Shown: positions 1 through 8,589 of the stretch, piece after piece
Layout of the letters: the number at the start of each line of letters is the position of its first letter
Numbering within the stretch: the stretch's first letter is position 1
NCBI GenBank assembly: GCA_009911195.1
Contig: QXWV01000085.1
Location: 1 to 64,000, forward strand
From: Lachnospiraceae bacterium
GTDB taxonomy: Bacteria > Bacillota > Clostridia > Lachnospirales > Lachnospiraceae
Length of the DNA stretch: 64,000 nt
Direction: 5' to 3'
Notes under the pieces: generated by a model
Told to the model about the DNA's origin: nothing
Databases searched by the model: none
What the model saw: only the letters and a program-made list of their open reading frames with translations
Made by a program: the position numbers and the translations under genes

Positions 1-159
1 ACCCATGCTTCCTAAAACCGCCATCCATGGCGGTTTTTCCCTGGGTATGAACCATTTCATAAGTGAAATTGCTGCTTTCTTATCAATAGCCTTAAAACCG
101 AACACTGCATAGGCCAAACGCCCTGCCCGCTGTGCTGCCCGTGAAAATTGATTTCCGTG
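1..159. mobile_element. Foldback (MITE-like) repeat, copy A, left part cut by window edge
   Basis: The right half of the same repeat that is complete at 28593-28899. Shared blocks in order are a hairpin AAAACCGCC..GGCGGTTTTT (about 14-42), CCATTTCATAAGTGAAATTGCTGCTTT, a CAATAGCCTTAAAAC block, GGCCAAACGCCCTGCCCGC, and the terminal GAAAATTGATTTCCGTG. The outer end is complementary to the left end seen in the other copies. No coding capacity is visible. The inner hairpin followed by T residues could also act as a terminator for the permease gene that ends at 207 on the minus strand. Confidence 0.8.
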
Positions 160-206
160 ATTCGGTTTTGTAGCTGGAAAAAAGTACCTGTCGCATTTTC
201 ATCATC

Positions 207-992
207 TTACCCAAGAAATCGGTACATATTATAGACATTTATAAAAATAATGGCCACCATCAACCCCATAAACAGCATATCCACTTTATGGTCATCAATT
301 TTCTTATTGATTTTCCTGCCGCAGAATCCTCCAAGAATCCCGCCCCCTGCCATCAATACCAGAAGAAATACGGAAAAAGCCGGTACCGTAGCCGTAAAAA
401 TAGAATTCAGCAAACTGGTAATCTGGGAAAACAGTATGATATACAGGGAATTTTGTGCCGCTGTCTTCGTAGGCATGGAAAAAAAGAAAAACAGGACTAC
501 TAAATTGATAGGCCCGCCGCCGATTCCCAGGAAAGATGACATCACCCCCAGGACCAGCCCTACCAGAAGGCATATCACAAGGCTTGTTACATGAAGCGTT
601 TTTATTTTTGCTTTATAAATGGTATAGACCAACGTTCCTAATGTTACCACCAACAGGCAGCCCGCCTGCATGGCTCCCACATAATTTTGGTCAAATGACT
701 GAACCAGTGCCTGAAACAAGCTTTTCCCCAGGACACCGCCTGCTGCCGCCCCAATGGCGAGAGGGGTTCCTATCCGCATATCTACCAAAGATTCCTTTTT
801 CATTTTGGATACTACAAAGGAATATGTACTCATGGCCAGAACCGTACAGCCTGACAAAAAGCTAATAGTCTTCACATCCATCAGGCCAAAAGAATCCAAA
901 AGCGGCTTAATAATCACACCACCCCCTATGCCGCAGATAGCCCCGGCAATGGATGCCAGAAAACTAATCACAAAAAACAAGATGTAAACCAT
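207..992 (-). CDS. TauE/SafE family sulfite/organosulfonate exporter-type permease
   Basis: A 261-residue integral membrane protein of about eight hydrophobic segments, the usual size for the family. It shows the two-fold repeat typical of TauE/SafE: a glycine-rich GIGGG block near residue 21 followed by a proline, and a second GIGGGP block near residue 157, both in hydrophobic surroundings. The family moves anions such as sulfite, sulfonates or sulfoacetate across the cytoplasmic membrane; the substrate here cannot be told. The ATG at 992 follows a clear GGAGG site at about 7 nt spacing. It lies downstream of murA, separated by a terminator-like hairpin, so it is probably a separate transcript. 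Confidence 0.85.
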   Translation of the reverse strand: MVYILFFVISFLASIAGAICGIGGGVIIKPLLDSFGLMDVKTISFLSGCTVLAMSTYSFVVSKMKKESLVDMRIGTPLAIGAAAGGVLGKSLFQALVQSFDQNYVGAMQAGCLLVVTLGTLVYTIYKAKIKTLHVTSLVICLLVGLVLGVMSSFLGIGGGPINLVVLFFFFSMPTKTAAQNSLYIILFSQITSLLNSIFTATVPAFSVFLLVLMAGGGILGGFCGRKINKKIDDHKVDMLFMGLMVAIIFINVYNMYRFLG

Positions 993-1023
993 AATGAAAA
1001 CCTCCTATCCCTGTTTTACAAAA

Positions 1024-1062
1024 CCCCTTACCGCAAAGAATATTCCCTGCAGCAAGGGGTAA
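1024..1062 (-). terminator. Intrinsic terminator after murA
   Basis: Read on the minus strand, ACCCCTT and AAGGGGT arms enclose a loop of about 21 nt and are followed by TTTTG. It sits directly after the murA stop codon. Confidence 0.55.
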
Positions 1063-1065
1063 TTT

Positions 1066-2358
1066 TTATCCAACCTTTAATTTAAATTTCTGCAAATCCC
1101 TCTCCGTATTCACCATTTCTATTTGTGCCCCCAGCATTTTGAGCTTTAGGTGAAAATCTTCATAGCCTCTCTGTATAAATTTAATATCATCCACTATAGT
1201 AATGCCTTCCGCTGCCAGGCCGGCTATTACCAACGCAGCGCCAGCCCGCAAATCCGGAACAGTAATGCTGGCCCCGGTATATTTTTTCACCCCGTCAATA
1301 ATGGCCGTATTGCCTTCTACTTTAATATTTGCCCCCATCCGCGTGAGTTCATCCACATATTTGAAACGGTTTTCAAATATGCTTTCCGTCACAATGCTGG
1401 TTCCCATGGACAACCCCAGGGTCACCGCAATCTGTGGCTGCATATCCGTAGGGAATCCGGGATAGGGAAGGGTTTTTACATGGGTATGGCCTAAAGGCTT
1501 AGCTGCCACTACCCGTACCGCGTCATCCGATTCTTCTACTTCGCATCCAATTTCCAAAAGTTTCGCGCTGATGGACTCCAAATGCTTAGGAATTACATTC
1601 TTTACCGTTACATCCCCTTTTGTAACTGCTGCCGCAAACATAAATGTCCCCGCCTCAATCTGGTCTGGGATAATGGTATATTCACTTCCGTGCAGCCTGG
1701 ATACGCCTTTGATACGGATTACGTCAGTTCCCGCACCTTTAATATCCGCCCCCATGCTATTAAGGAAATTCGCTAAATCTACCACATGAGGTTCTTTTGC
1801 CGCATTCTCAATAGTTGTCTTGCCTTCCGCCATAACTGCAGCCATCATTACATTAATTGTAGCACCTACAGATACTACATCCAGATATACATGGCTGCCA
1901 TGCAGATATTCCGCATCGGTAATAATCATCCCATGTTCAATACGGACATCTGCCCCCAGGGCGCGGAATCCCTTGATATGCTGGTCGATTGGGCGCAAAC
2001 CTATATTGCAGCCCCCCGGCAGGGATACCTCTGCCTTTTTATACTTTCCCAGCAAAGCCCCTAACAGATAGTAGGAAGCCCTAATCTTCTTGATAAAATC
2101 ATCTTCTATCACTACATCATAAATATTAGATGCATTAATCTTTACCGTATGCCTATCCATCCTCTGCACCACAACGCCAATACTTTCCATCGCCTGAATC
2201 AGCACATTGGTATCACGGACATCCGGCACATTCTCTATTAATACGGTTTCATCCGTCATAATAGCTGCCGCAAGAATAGCAAGAGCCGCATTTTTTGCGC
2301 CCCCTATCTCCACTTCGCCTACTAACGGATTACCACCTTTGATTGCAAATTGTTCCAT
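1066..2358 (-). CDS. murA: UDP-N-acetylglucosamine 1-carboxyvinyltransferase
   Basis: First committed step of peptidoglycan synthesis: transfers enolpyruvate from PEP to UDP-GlcNAc in the cytoplasm. The 430-residue product matches the family length. It carries the Lys22-Asn23 pair in GGAKNAA and the PGGCNIG loop with the catalytic Cys at residue 117 (equivalent to E. coli Cys115), so it is the fosfomycin-sensitive Cys type rather than the Asp variant. A longer frame opens at 2403, but the ATG at 2358 is preceded by AGAGGG at proper distance and starts the canonical N-terminus. Firmicutes often have two MurA paralogs (murA/murZ); which one this is cannot be decided here. Confidence 0.95.
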   Translation of the reverse strand: MEQFAIKGGNPLVGEVEIGGAKNAALAILAAAIMTDETVLIENVPDVRDTNVLIQAMESIGVVVQRMDRHTVKINASNIYDVVIEDDFIKKIRASYYLLGALLGKYKKAEVSLPGGCNIGLRPIDQHIKGFRALGADVRIEHGMIITDAEYLHGSHVYLDVVSVGATINVMMAAVMAEGKTTIENAAKEPHVVDLANFLNSMGADIKGAGTDVIRIKGVSRLHGSEYTIIPDQIEAGTFMFAAAVTKGDVTVKNVIPKHLESISAKLLEIGCEVEESDDAVRVVAAKPLGHTHVKTLPYPGFPTDMQPQIAVTLGLSMGTSIVTESIFENRFKYVDELTRMGANIKVEGNTAIIDGVKKYTGASITVPDLRAGAALVIAGLAAEGITIVDDIKFIQRGYEDFHLKLKMLGAQIEMVNTERDLQKFKLKVG

Positions 2359-2534
2359 GGTGTACCCTCTATTATACTGCCCGGAAAAAATTCCGGCTGC
2401 CATTTACTCTATATTATAACCATTGTCCAGCAAAAGCCCTCCCAGCATTATACTCCCTGCCCATAAACTTTTACTGCAACAAACGATACAGTCTGATTTT
2501 TTATTTAAGTTGAAATACGTTCTTCTGTTTCAAC

Positions 2535-2562
2535 ATTATACCATAAAAATATCATTTGTAAA
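2535..2562 (-). promoter_or_regulatory. Probable murA promoter
   Basis: On the minus strand TTTACA (2562-2557) and TATAAT (2540-2535) are separated by 16 nt, giving a sigma-A-like promoter about 175 nt before the murA start. The leader contains a GTTGAAA/TTTCAAC inverted repeat. Confidence 0.55.
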
Positions 2563-2638
2563 TGGTGCTTTTCAATACTGTTGATTTCGCAATCGGCAAT
2601 ATGCCCTGCCAGACACCGCTATTATGCATTTTGCATAA

Positions 2639-4219
2639 CTAATTCAAATACTTTAACGGATTCACCTGAGAGCCATTAATTAATATTTCAAAATGAACGT
2701 GAGGCCCTGAGCTGACGCCGGTATTACCGCTCAGCGCAATCTTCTGCCCCTGGGATACCGTCTGCCCCTGGGATACCAGTATTTTGCTCAAATGCCCATA
2801 TCTGGTCTGCCGCCCGTCCGCATGTTCAATATAGACTACATATCCATAGCCTCTTCCCCATCCGGCCCTGGACACAGTTCCACCAGAGGATGCCATAACC
2901 GCCGTCCCTACCGGAGTTGCCCAGTCAATCCCCTTATGATAGGTGCTGGCCCCCTTGGTCGGCCTGCTCCTTCTTCCAAATCCGGAGGAAAGCCTTCCCC
3001 CTGAAAGCGGTTTGATATAAGTTGGCGGAATTTTCGTTCCCCTCTCCACAATTTTGGGCACTGCCTCGTAAGTTACCTCTTCCTTTACAATTTCCCTCGA
3101 TGTTTCCAGGTCATTGCGGTAAGATACCATTGCCACTACCTTCCTATGGCCTGCCGAAGGTTCCTGCAGAGTTTTCGATTCGGTAGTATACCAGTTGTCA
3201 TTATCCACATAGATGATTTCCGCCTCGTAGTCCTCTTCATAATAAACTTCTTCCTGCCGTTCTACCGAAAGCTCCGGCTCCGGCACGGTTATAATTATTT
3301 CATCACCAACCCGTATCGTGGAATTTTCATCTTCTATGGATTCATTCATTTCAATCAATTTTTCAATGGTCAGTTCATTTTCCACCGCTATCTTAGACAG
3401 GGAATCCCCTGCCGCTATTTCGTATATTTGATTTTTTTCCTGGTCTTTTGTCACTTCATTGATAGCTTCCTCTATCGGCGTTAATTCCTCTTCTGCCAGA
3501 TAGGATTCCACCACTTCAATTTCATCCCCGAATTCCAAAGAAACAAGGCCCAATTCAAAATCCGAAAAGTCTTTCTCCACTGCCGGTTCTACATCATCAA
3601 ACATTTCATCCAGCGCCTGGAAAATTCCCACCGAAGCCAGCACCTCCGCTTCCCCTTCTTCCTCCTGGCGCTCTTCCCTGGACAAAATATTGGTGGTGAG
3701 CACATTCAGTTCCCTTGTACCGTCCAGCACCAGTTCCACATCATATTCGCCCTCCATATCATATTTCCTGATAGAAGAACGCAGCAGTTCCAAGACTTCG
3801 TCTTTGCTTGCCAGATTTACGGTGTAATCATTCACCTTCACCGTATAGGAGCGGTGCAAGGTCTGCTTCACGTTATCCTTCAGCACCTGAACCATATTTG
3901 CCACAACAGTTTCTTCGTCATCGATATGTCCCCAGAAAACCTCTTCGCCCACGCACTCTAAATTACTGTCAATCAGCACCAGTTCCTCGCCGTTGCCTGC
4001 TGTTGCCCTGCGGGCCATTTTCAGGTATTCATCCGCTTTTGAACTATCACCCACCGTTCCTACATAAGTTCCGTTCAAAAGCACTGTAAACATATTGTTT
4101 CCCGTATTTTCAATATTAATATATCCCGGCATCAAAAATAGAAAGGTAATAATTGCCAAAACTGCTATTTTAATTTCCTGTATCTGCAAACGTTTATAAT
4201 TTTTTGTAATTTTTTTCAT
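2639..4219 (-). CDS. Membrane-anchored LysM-G5-M23 family endopeptidase
   Basis: A 526-residue cell-wall hydrolase. In order: a short basic N-terminus and one membrane segment (about 17-34), a long acidic linker region, a LysM domain (about 265-311) that binds peptidoglycan, a G5 domain (about 320-396), and a C-terminal M23 metallopeptidase domain (about 425-522). Zn ligands visible are His428 and Asp432 in HKGID and the HVH pair at 507-509, with a further His in RYGHLS, so the active site looks intact. The family cleaves peptide cross-links of peptidoglycan during growth, division or sporulation. It lies upstream of murA on the same strand, 281 nt away. Its own leader carries a decayed copy of the AGCAGCACAGAAAT element. 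Confidence 0.9.
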   Translation of the reverse strand: MKKITKNYKRLQIQEIKIAVLAIITFLFLMPGYINIENTGNNMFTVLLNGTYVGTVGDSSKADEYLKMARRATAGNGEELVLIDSNLECVGEEVFWGHIDDEETVVANMVQVLKDNVKQTLHRSYTVKVNDYTVNLASKDEVLELLRSSIRKYDMEGEYDVELVLDGTRELNVLTTNILSREERQEEEGEAEVLASVGIFQALDEMFDDVEPAVEKDFSDFELGLVSLEFGDEIEVVESYLAEEELTPIEEAINEVTKDQEKNQIYEIAAGDSLSKIAVENELTIEKLIEMNESIEDENSTIRVGDEIIITVPEPELSVERQEEVYYEEDYEAEIIYVDNDNWYTTESKTLQEPSAGHRKVVAMVSYRNDLETSREIVKEEVTYEAVPKIVERGTKIPPTYIKPLSGGRLSSGFGRRSRPTKGASTYHKGIDWATPVGTAVMASSGGTVSRAGWGRGYGYVVYIEHADGRQTRYGHLSKILVSQGQTVSQGQKIALSGNTGVSSGPHVHFEILINGSQVNPLKYLN

Positions 4220-4220
4220 A

Positions 4221-4262
4221 TTTTATCCTTATTTCTGTGCTGCTTTCCGCGCATCCCAAGTT
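4221..4262 (-). promoter_or_regulatory. Decayed copy of the pseudoknot leader element
   Basis: Minus-strand leader of the M23 peptidase contains AAACTTGGGAT, then AAGCAGCACAGAAATAAGGAT before the start codon. The 3' pairing segment GCAGCACAG and the AGAAAT-(A/G)AGG block match the intact copies. I cannot find the matching hairpin loop, so it is probably non-functional or only the Shine-Dalgarno part has been kept. Confidence 0.4.
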
Positions 4263-4654
4263 TATTGATATGTCCGTTTTTTCCTCTTACTGTCCTTTAT
4301 TCTTTCCAATTTTGCAAAAAAATTGTAACAGACTTATTTTATCAGCATTTATTGGGGTTGTAAAGGACTGTTAAAATATAACAAGGAATTGCGCTGATGT
4401 GCAGGCAGGTTGGAAATTTCCTGTTGGAAATTGGTGACATATATTACTAGGAATTACACTGATGCTCTAACCGGTTTGCAATTTCCTGTTGAAAATGGAT
4501 GACATATGTTATAATAATTGCGTGTCGGTTTGAGCCGGTAGATGATGGCCTGCTTGGTACAATAGGATTTGCGCGGAATATATTGTTAGAATGTCCTCAC
4601 AGCCTAGCGTATTACAATTGCCTAAAATCCGGTTAAGCGAAAGGAGGGCTGCCT
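4256..4654 (+). repeat. Intergenic region with two imperfect ~65-bp direct repeats
   Basis: About 400 nt without a gene upstream of dinB. Two tandem copies of roughly 65 bp (about 4383-4448 and 4449-4514) share GGAATT, CTGATG, TTTCCTGTTG and (G/A)TGACATAT blocks in the same order. The second copy ends in a TATAAT hexamer (4510-4515) that may be the dinB -10. Related degenerate repeats lie at 8590-8705 upstream of another gene. Confidence 0.5.
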
Positions 4655-5887
4655 GTGGAGAAGGTTATTTTTCATATTGATGTTAATTCCGCATACTTGA
4701 GCTGGAGTGCCCTGGAATGCCTTGCACGGGGGGAGGGTACGGATTTGCGCAGTATTCCGTCCATTATAGGAGGGGATATGGAAAAACGGCATGGGGTGGT
4801 GCTTGCCAAGTCTATCCCTGCAAAATCTTTCGGCGTAAAAACAGGAGAGCCCATTGTAAACGCATTGCGCAAATGCCCCCGCCTTCTTCTTCATCCCCCT
4901 GACCATACACTTTATCACCGCCGCTCCCAGGAGTTGATGGCATTCCTTTCCCACATCTCTCCCGATATCGAGAAGGTCAGCGTGGACGAATGTTATATGG
5001 ATTATACCTCCGTTGCAGAAAAGTATGGCAGCCCTTATTCTGCTGCTACGCAAATCAAAGACAGCATTTACGAAAAATTTGGCTATACGGTAAATATTGG
5101 GATTTCAAACCGGAAAGTCCTGGCCAAAATGGCTTCTGATTTTAGAAAGCCCAACTTAGTACATACTTTATACTTAAGCGAAATACAGGAGAAAATGTGG
5201 CCGCTCCCCGTTTCCTCCCTTTACATGTGCGGCCAATCCAGCGCGGAAGCGCTGCGGAAACTGGAAATACTTACTATAGGGGATTTGGCGGCAGCCGAAA
5301 AATCCGTTATCGCTTCCCATCTGAAAAGCCATGGCATTATGTTATGGGAATATGCCAATGGAATCGATGATTCCGAAGTTATTACAGAACAGATGGATTT
5401 GAAAGGAATCGGCAACTCCATTACACTGAAAGAGGACGCCCTCACCAAAGAAGATTCTTACCGGGCACTCCTCGGACTTGCGGAAACCGTTGCGGGGAGG
5501 CTCCGGGATTCCCATCAGTTTGCAGGGATGATAAGTACTGAAATCAAGTACAATACTTTCCGCAGGGTTTCCCACCAGACTACCCTCTCTACCCCTGTCC
5601 ACAGCACCGATGTGATATATGCAAAAGCCTGCTCTTTGTTCGATGAACTTTGGGATGGAACCCCCGTGCGCCTCCTGGGCATTCGTACTTCTAAACTAGT
5701 GCCGGAAGACGAGCCAATCCAGCTAACTATTTTCGACATGGAGCAGCTCCAGGAATCCACTTCTGATGCATGTGCAAAAATTTTTTCCGCAACTAAACAA
5801 CAGAAGCTGGAGCAGGCATTGGATTCCATCCGCAAAAAATATGGAGCAGACTCCGTTATAAGGGGAAGTCTCCTCCATAAAAAGTAA
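4655..5887 (+). CDS. dinB: Y-family DNA polymerase (DinB/Pol IV type)
   Basis: A 410-residue translesion polymerase. The N-terminus FHIDVNSAY carries the first catalytic Asp (residue 9), and SVDECYMD carries the Asp111-Glu112 pair that binds the metal ions; the C-terminal little-finger domain follows. It copies past damaged template bases with low fidelity. The start is a GTG at 4655, chosen because AAGGAGGG ends 6 nt before it and the frame begins with the canonical sequence. A possible promoter TATAAT overlaps GACATATGTT, which resembles but does not fit well the Firmicute LexA box. It is flanked by convergent and divergent genes, so it appears to be monocistronic. Confidence 0.93.
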   Translation: MEKVIFHIDVNSAYLSWSALECLARGEGTDLRSIPSIIGGDMEKRHGVVLAKSIPAKSFGVKTGEPIVNALRKCPRLLLHPPDHTLYHRRSQELMAFLSHISPDIEKVSVDECYMDYTSVAEKYGSPYSAATQIKDSIYEKFGYTVNIGISNRKVLAKMASDFRKPNLVHTLYLSEIQEKMWPLPVSSLYMCGQSSAEALRKLEILTIGDLAAAEKSVIASHLKSHGIMLWEYANGIDDSEVITEQMDLKGIGNSITLKEDALTKEDSYRALLGLAETVAGRLRDSHQFAGMISTEIKYNTFRRVSHQTTLSTPVHSTDVIYAKACSLFDELWDGTPVRLLGIRTSKLVPEDEPIQLTIFDMEQLQESTSDACAKIFSATKQQKLEQALDSIRKKYGADSVIRGSLLHKK

Positions 5888-5969
5888 TCCCCCTGCCAAG
5901 CACTAGAACATCAACCTTGCGATACTGCCAAGCAGCGGGGAATTTAACCCTCGCGGGAATATACATTTT

Positions 5970-6557
5970 TTATTTTCTGTCTTTTCTGGAATCCTGCCTC
6001 TTTCTGACACTGTAGCCAAATGTGCCTATCTTTCTGCCAAGAGACATATAAATACCATGGGAATATACAATAGGATGTGCATCCTCCAGATGAAATTTAT
6101 TTTTTACATCCACATATTTTTCATCCGCATGCACTGCTGCTACTTGGGCGATGAACATATCGTGGCTTCCCAGGCTTTTTACTTCTTTTACAATGCACTC
6201 AATGTTTACCGGGCTTTCTTTAATCAAAGGCGCTTTCACAATATCTGCCTTGGTTGGGGTTAAATGCATAATTTTAAACTTATCCACATCCCGCCCGCTG
6301 ACTACGCCGCAGTAATCTGTAGCATAGGCTAATTCCTCCGTGGTAAGATTGATGACAAATTCCCCGGTTTCTTTTATCATATGGTAAGAATGGCGCTCCG
6401 GACGGACAGAAATAGAAACCATTGGCGGGTCACTGCATACAGTTCCTGCCCATGCAACCGTAAGCACATTCATATTCCCACCCTTGTCCGCCACACTTAC
6501 CAAAACCACCGGCAAGGGATAGAGCATATTTCCCGGTTTCCAGCTTTGCTTTCCCAT
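5970..6557 (-). CDS. Flavin reductase-like domain protein (FMN-binding split barrel)
   Basis: A protein of about 195 residues of the flavin reductase (DIM6/NTAB) family. Typical features are the early PLPVVLVS strand, the WAG.VCSDPPMVSISVRP block that lines the flavin, and FVINLTTEELA. Members bind FMN and either supply reduced flavin or act as small flavoproteins; the substrate is unknown. The GTG at 6569 lies within the Shine-Dalgarno of the ATG at 6557, which I take as the start. The gene starts about 30 nt after the coiled-coil gene ends on the same strand, so the two may be co-transcribed. The leader CAGAAGTGAGGAG resembles the Shine-Dalgarno block of the pseudoknot element, without its pairing partner. 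Confidence 0.85.
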   Translation of the reverse strand: MGKQSWKPGNMLYPLPVVLVSVADKGGNMNVLTVAWAGTVCSDPPMVSISVRPERHSYHMIKETGEFVINLTTEELAYATDYCGVVSGRDVDKFKIMHLTPTKADIVKAPLIKESPVNIECIVKEVKSLGSHDMFIAQVAAVHADEKYVDVKNKFHLEDAHPIVYSHGIYMSLGRKIGTFGYSVRKRQDSRKDRK

Positions 6558-6587
6558 TTTTCTCCTCACTTCTGTATTATTTTTCCC

Positions 6588-7367
6588 TTAAAATACCCCG
6601 GCCAAATGGATAATCATTATAACTAAGTTCACAATGGCCACCAACAGCGTCAAAACACTGATGGCCTGCGTTCCTTTGCCTTTTCCTGCAATGTCCTGCT
6701 GTCCGCCCAGCACTGTCTGTATCTGCTTTCCCAGCTCTTCCGCAGTAGCCGCCTGCACATTCCGATAAACCTTTACGTTTTCCCTATGCACAAAATCATC
6801 GGACTGACGGAATAAATCCTCCAGCCTTTTCATGTTCTCCGCAGATAATGTTTTCAGCTCTTCCAGCATCCATTGTGCGCTTTCTTCCTCTTCGGCATCC
6901 AGCAAATCTTCTTCCGTTTCATACAGCTTCGCCATACATTCTTCTGTCATCCGGTTCAACTGTACGCTTCCTTTTTCCGTCAACTGCTCCAATTGTGCAC
7001 TTCCGGTTTTCATCATTTGCTCCAACTGTGCACTTCCGGTTTTCATCATTTGTTCTAACTGTGTATTCCCTTTTTCCGTCAGTTGCTCTATCCTTCCATT
7101 GCCTGTTTCCACAAGCTGGCCGATTTGCCTGCTGTTTTCCTCTAAAGACAGCTTCAACTGTTCTTTCGCTGCCTCTATCAGTTCTTTCAGCTTTTGCTCA
7201 TTCTCCGCATTCCGTAAGTTAAGCTTACGTATCTCCTTAATACAGGCATTATATTCTGCCACCTGGGCTTCCAGCCTTTCTATCTGCGCCGCATCCGCCG
7301 CCGCATTTGCACGTATTGCTTCCTGCGCCCCCAATTTCTGCGCAATTTTATCCATAAAATTGTCCAT
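6588..7367 (-). CDS. Coiled-coil protein with C-terminal membrane anchor, function unknown
   Basis: A 259-residue protein I do not recognise. It is almost entirely charged helix: a coiled coil from about residue 25 to 80, then six consecutive 11-residue repeats at 82-147 of the form (L/I)-E-Q-(L/M)-x-(E/K)-(K/T)-G-x-x-Q, an acidic stretch near 150-165, and one hydrophobic segment in the last 25 residues with almost nothing after it. This suggests a tail-anchored protein whose helical rod lies in the cytoplasm. Eleven-residue periodicity fits a right-handed or membrane-lying helix. A good GAGGAGG site precedes the ATG. It sits upstream of the flavin reductase gene, with no clear functional link. 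Confidence 0.75.
   Translation of the reverse strand: MDNFMDKIAQKLGAQEAIRANAAADAAQIERLEAQVAEYNACIKEIRKLNLRNAENEQKLKELIEAAKEQLKLSLEENSRQIGQLVETGNGRIEQLTEKGNTQLEQMMKTGSAQLEQMMKTGSAQLEQLTEKGSVQLNRMTEECMAKLYETEEDLLDAEEEESAQWMLEELKTLSAENMKRLEDLFRQSDDFVHRENVKVYRNVQAATAEELGKQIQTVLGGQQDIAGKGKGTQAISVLTLLVAIVNLVIMIIHLAGVF
6927..7124 (-). repeat. Six 33-bp in-frame repeats in the coiled-coil gene
   Basis: Encodes residues 82-147. The two central units (LEQMMKTGSAQ twice) are nearly identical at DNA level, whereas the outer units have diverged, so the array probably grew by recent internal duplication. Length variation between strains would be expected. Confidence 0.8.
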
Positions 7368-7603
7368 CTGTCCTCCTCATTCCCGCACTTCGCGCCAACA
7401 TTTTGGCCACTTAATGATTTATGCACCTATTCTGGCAAACTACTATTAATCATATTATCATCTTTCCCTCTGTTTTACAACCATTCGCCACTTTTTGTGC
7501 AATTTGATGCTTTTTTCAATTTATGTATTCCTGTTTTTGTAAATATTAACGTTATTTTTACATACTATTCACAGTTTGTTCATATTTAATTGCTATACTA
7601 AGT

Positions 7604-7853
7604 TTATCAAAACAAGAGATAACGTAATGTTTTTCATTACACATATAGATAAATTTTTTCATAATAGCCCAGATACCGAAAGGTGTCTGGGCACTCCTCA
7701 TTTATAGCATTCTCTGGAATGTATCATTCTCCGGAATAATTGCCAAACAATTTCAGTGGGCCGGACTATTGATATCCGAAGCCCTGTAAGGCAAAAAGGC
7801 CAGTACCCCAACCCGCAGGTTTTAGTGCTGACCTTTTATCTTAGTTTTTCCGG
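7604..7853 (+). ncRNA. Candidate structured non-coding RNA
   Basis: A 490-nt gap (7368-7860) has no credible gene. An extended -10 TGC-TATACT lies at 7591-7599 on the plus strand. Downstream are several consecutive stems: GTAATG/CATTAC (7624-7640), a perfect 11-bp stem closed by a GAAA tetraloop (7667-7692, one G-U), a GGAATG/CATTC hairpin near 7716-7732, GGGCCGGA/TCCG-AA-GCCC (7758-7784), and a terminator-like hairpin (7788-7840) followed by TTTTATCTTAGTTTTT. I match it to no known RNA family. This is inferred from the sequence alone. Confidence 0.4.
7788..7840 (-). terminator. Intrinsic terminator after the alarmone synthetase gene (probably bidirectional)
   Basis: On the minus strand AAGGTCAGCAC pairs with GTACTGGCCTT (one mismatch, one G-U) around an 18-nt loop and is followed by TTTTTG. 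It sits 20 nt after the stop codon of the synthetase. On the plus strand the same hairpin is followed by a T-rich stretch. Confidence 0.6.
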
Positions 7854-7860
7854 AGGGCAG

Positions 7861-8505
7861 CTATGCCCGTATCCTTTCACTGGAACTATGTACTTCCTTG
7901 TTCAGGGAAAGCATTCTTTCATCCAGTTCCGATGACATCCTTGCGCATTCAATCAGTTCATCCCGGATATGGTTCGGCGCATTTCCTTCAAATTTATAAT
8001 GGATTTTGTGTTCCAGGCTAGCCCAAAAATCCATCGCTACCGTCCGTATCTGTATCTCCACCTTAGTATCCACAATCCTGTCCGACAGATACACCGGTAC
8101 GGTTACTAACATATGGTAACTCCTGTATCCGCTCGCTTTGGGGCTGACAATGTAATCTTTCACCGAAATAACCCTGATATCGCTTTGGTCACGTATCATT
8201 TCCGCTATTTCGTATATGTCAGAGGTAAACGAACAAATAACCCTGATACCGGCTATATCGTTCACATATTTTACCATATTCTCTATGGTAGATTCGTAGC
8301 CATTTTTCTTCAATTTCTTCACAATACTTTCCGAAGTCTTAATTCTCGATTTAATATGCTCAATCGGATTGTACTGATGTACGTGCTGGAATTCATCATT
8401 TAAAATTTCTAGTTTGGTAGAGATTTGCTTTAATGCCGAATTATAAATCAGTATGACCTCTTTCCAATTGTCCACATCGCTGTCACGTTCTACTTTCAAT
8501 TCCAT
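7861..8505 (-). CDS. Small alarmone synthetase (RelA/SpoT-domain GTP pyrophosphokinase, RelQ/RelP type)
   Basis: A 214-residue single-domain synthetase that makes (p)ppGpp from ATP and GTP/GDP. It has DIAGIRVICSF (about 83-93), a VKDYI..PKASGYRSYH block (116-131), and VEIQIRT (149-155) followed by the SLEHKIHYK helix, all hallmarks of the RelA/SpoT synthetase fold. No HD hydrolase, TGS or ACT domain is present, so it is a SAS enzyme, closest in layout to RelQ. A longer frame opens at 8562, but the ATG at 8505 is better placed after a GGGCGGGAAG site. It appears to be monocistronic and ends in a terminator. Confidence 0.9.
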   Translation of the reverse strand: MELKVERDSDVDNWKEVILIYNSALKQISTKLEILNDEFQHVHQYNPIEHIKSRIKTSESIVKKLKKNGYESTIENMVKYVNDIAGIRVICSFTSDIYEIAEMIRDQSDIRVISVKDYIVSPKASGYRSYHMLVTVPVYLSDRIVDTKVEIQIRTVAMDFWASLEHKIHYKFEGNAPNHIRDELIECARMSSELDERMLSLNKEVHSSSERIRA

Positions 8506-8589
8506 AATATACTTCCCGCCCTTTATCCATCGTTCGCAACATTTCTGTTCCCGCCCCTTCACCTTTCTTCAAAACGTTGCCCCGATGTA

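Noticed and set aside
4497-4515. GACATATGTT before dinB as a LexA/SOS box
   Set aside because: Only resembles GAAC-N4-GTTC and misses one key base; the same block recurs in repeats elsewhere, so SOS control is not supported.
6985-7090. Regular ~33-bp repeats resembling a CRISPR array
   Set aside because: The repeats are contiguous without spacers and stay in frame in a coiled-coil gene; no cas genes nearby.
6832-7449. Long plus-strand open frame opposite the coiled-coil gene
   Set aside because: Serine/cysteine-rich translation is the antisense of a charged helical protein; no ribosome-binding site and the minus-strand gene is clearly real.
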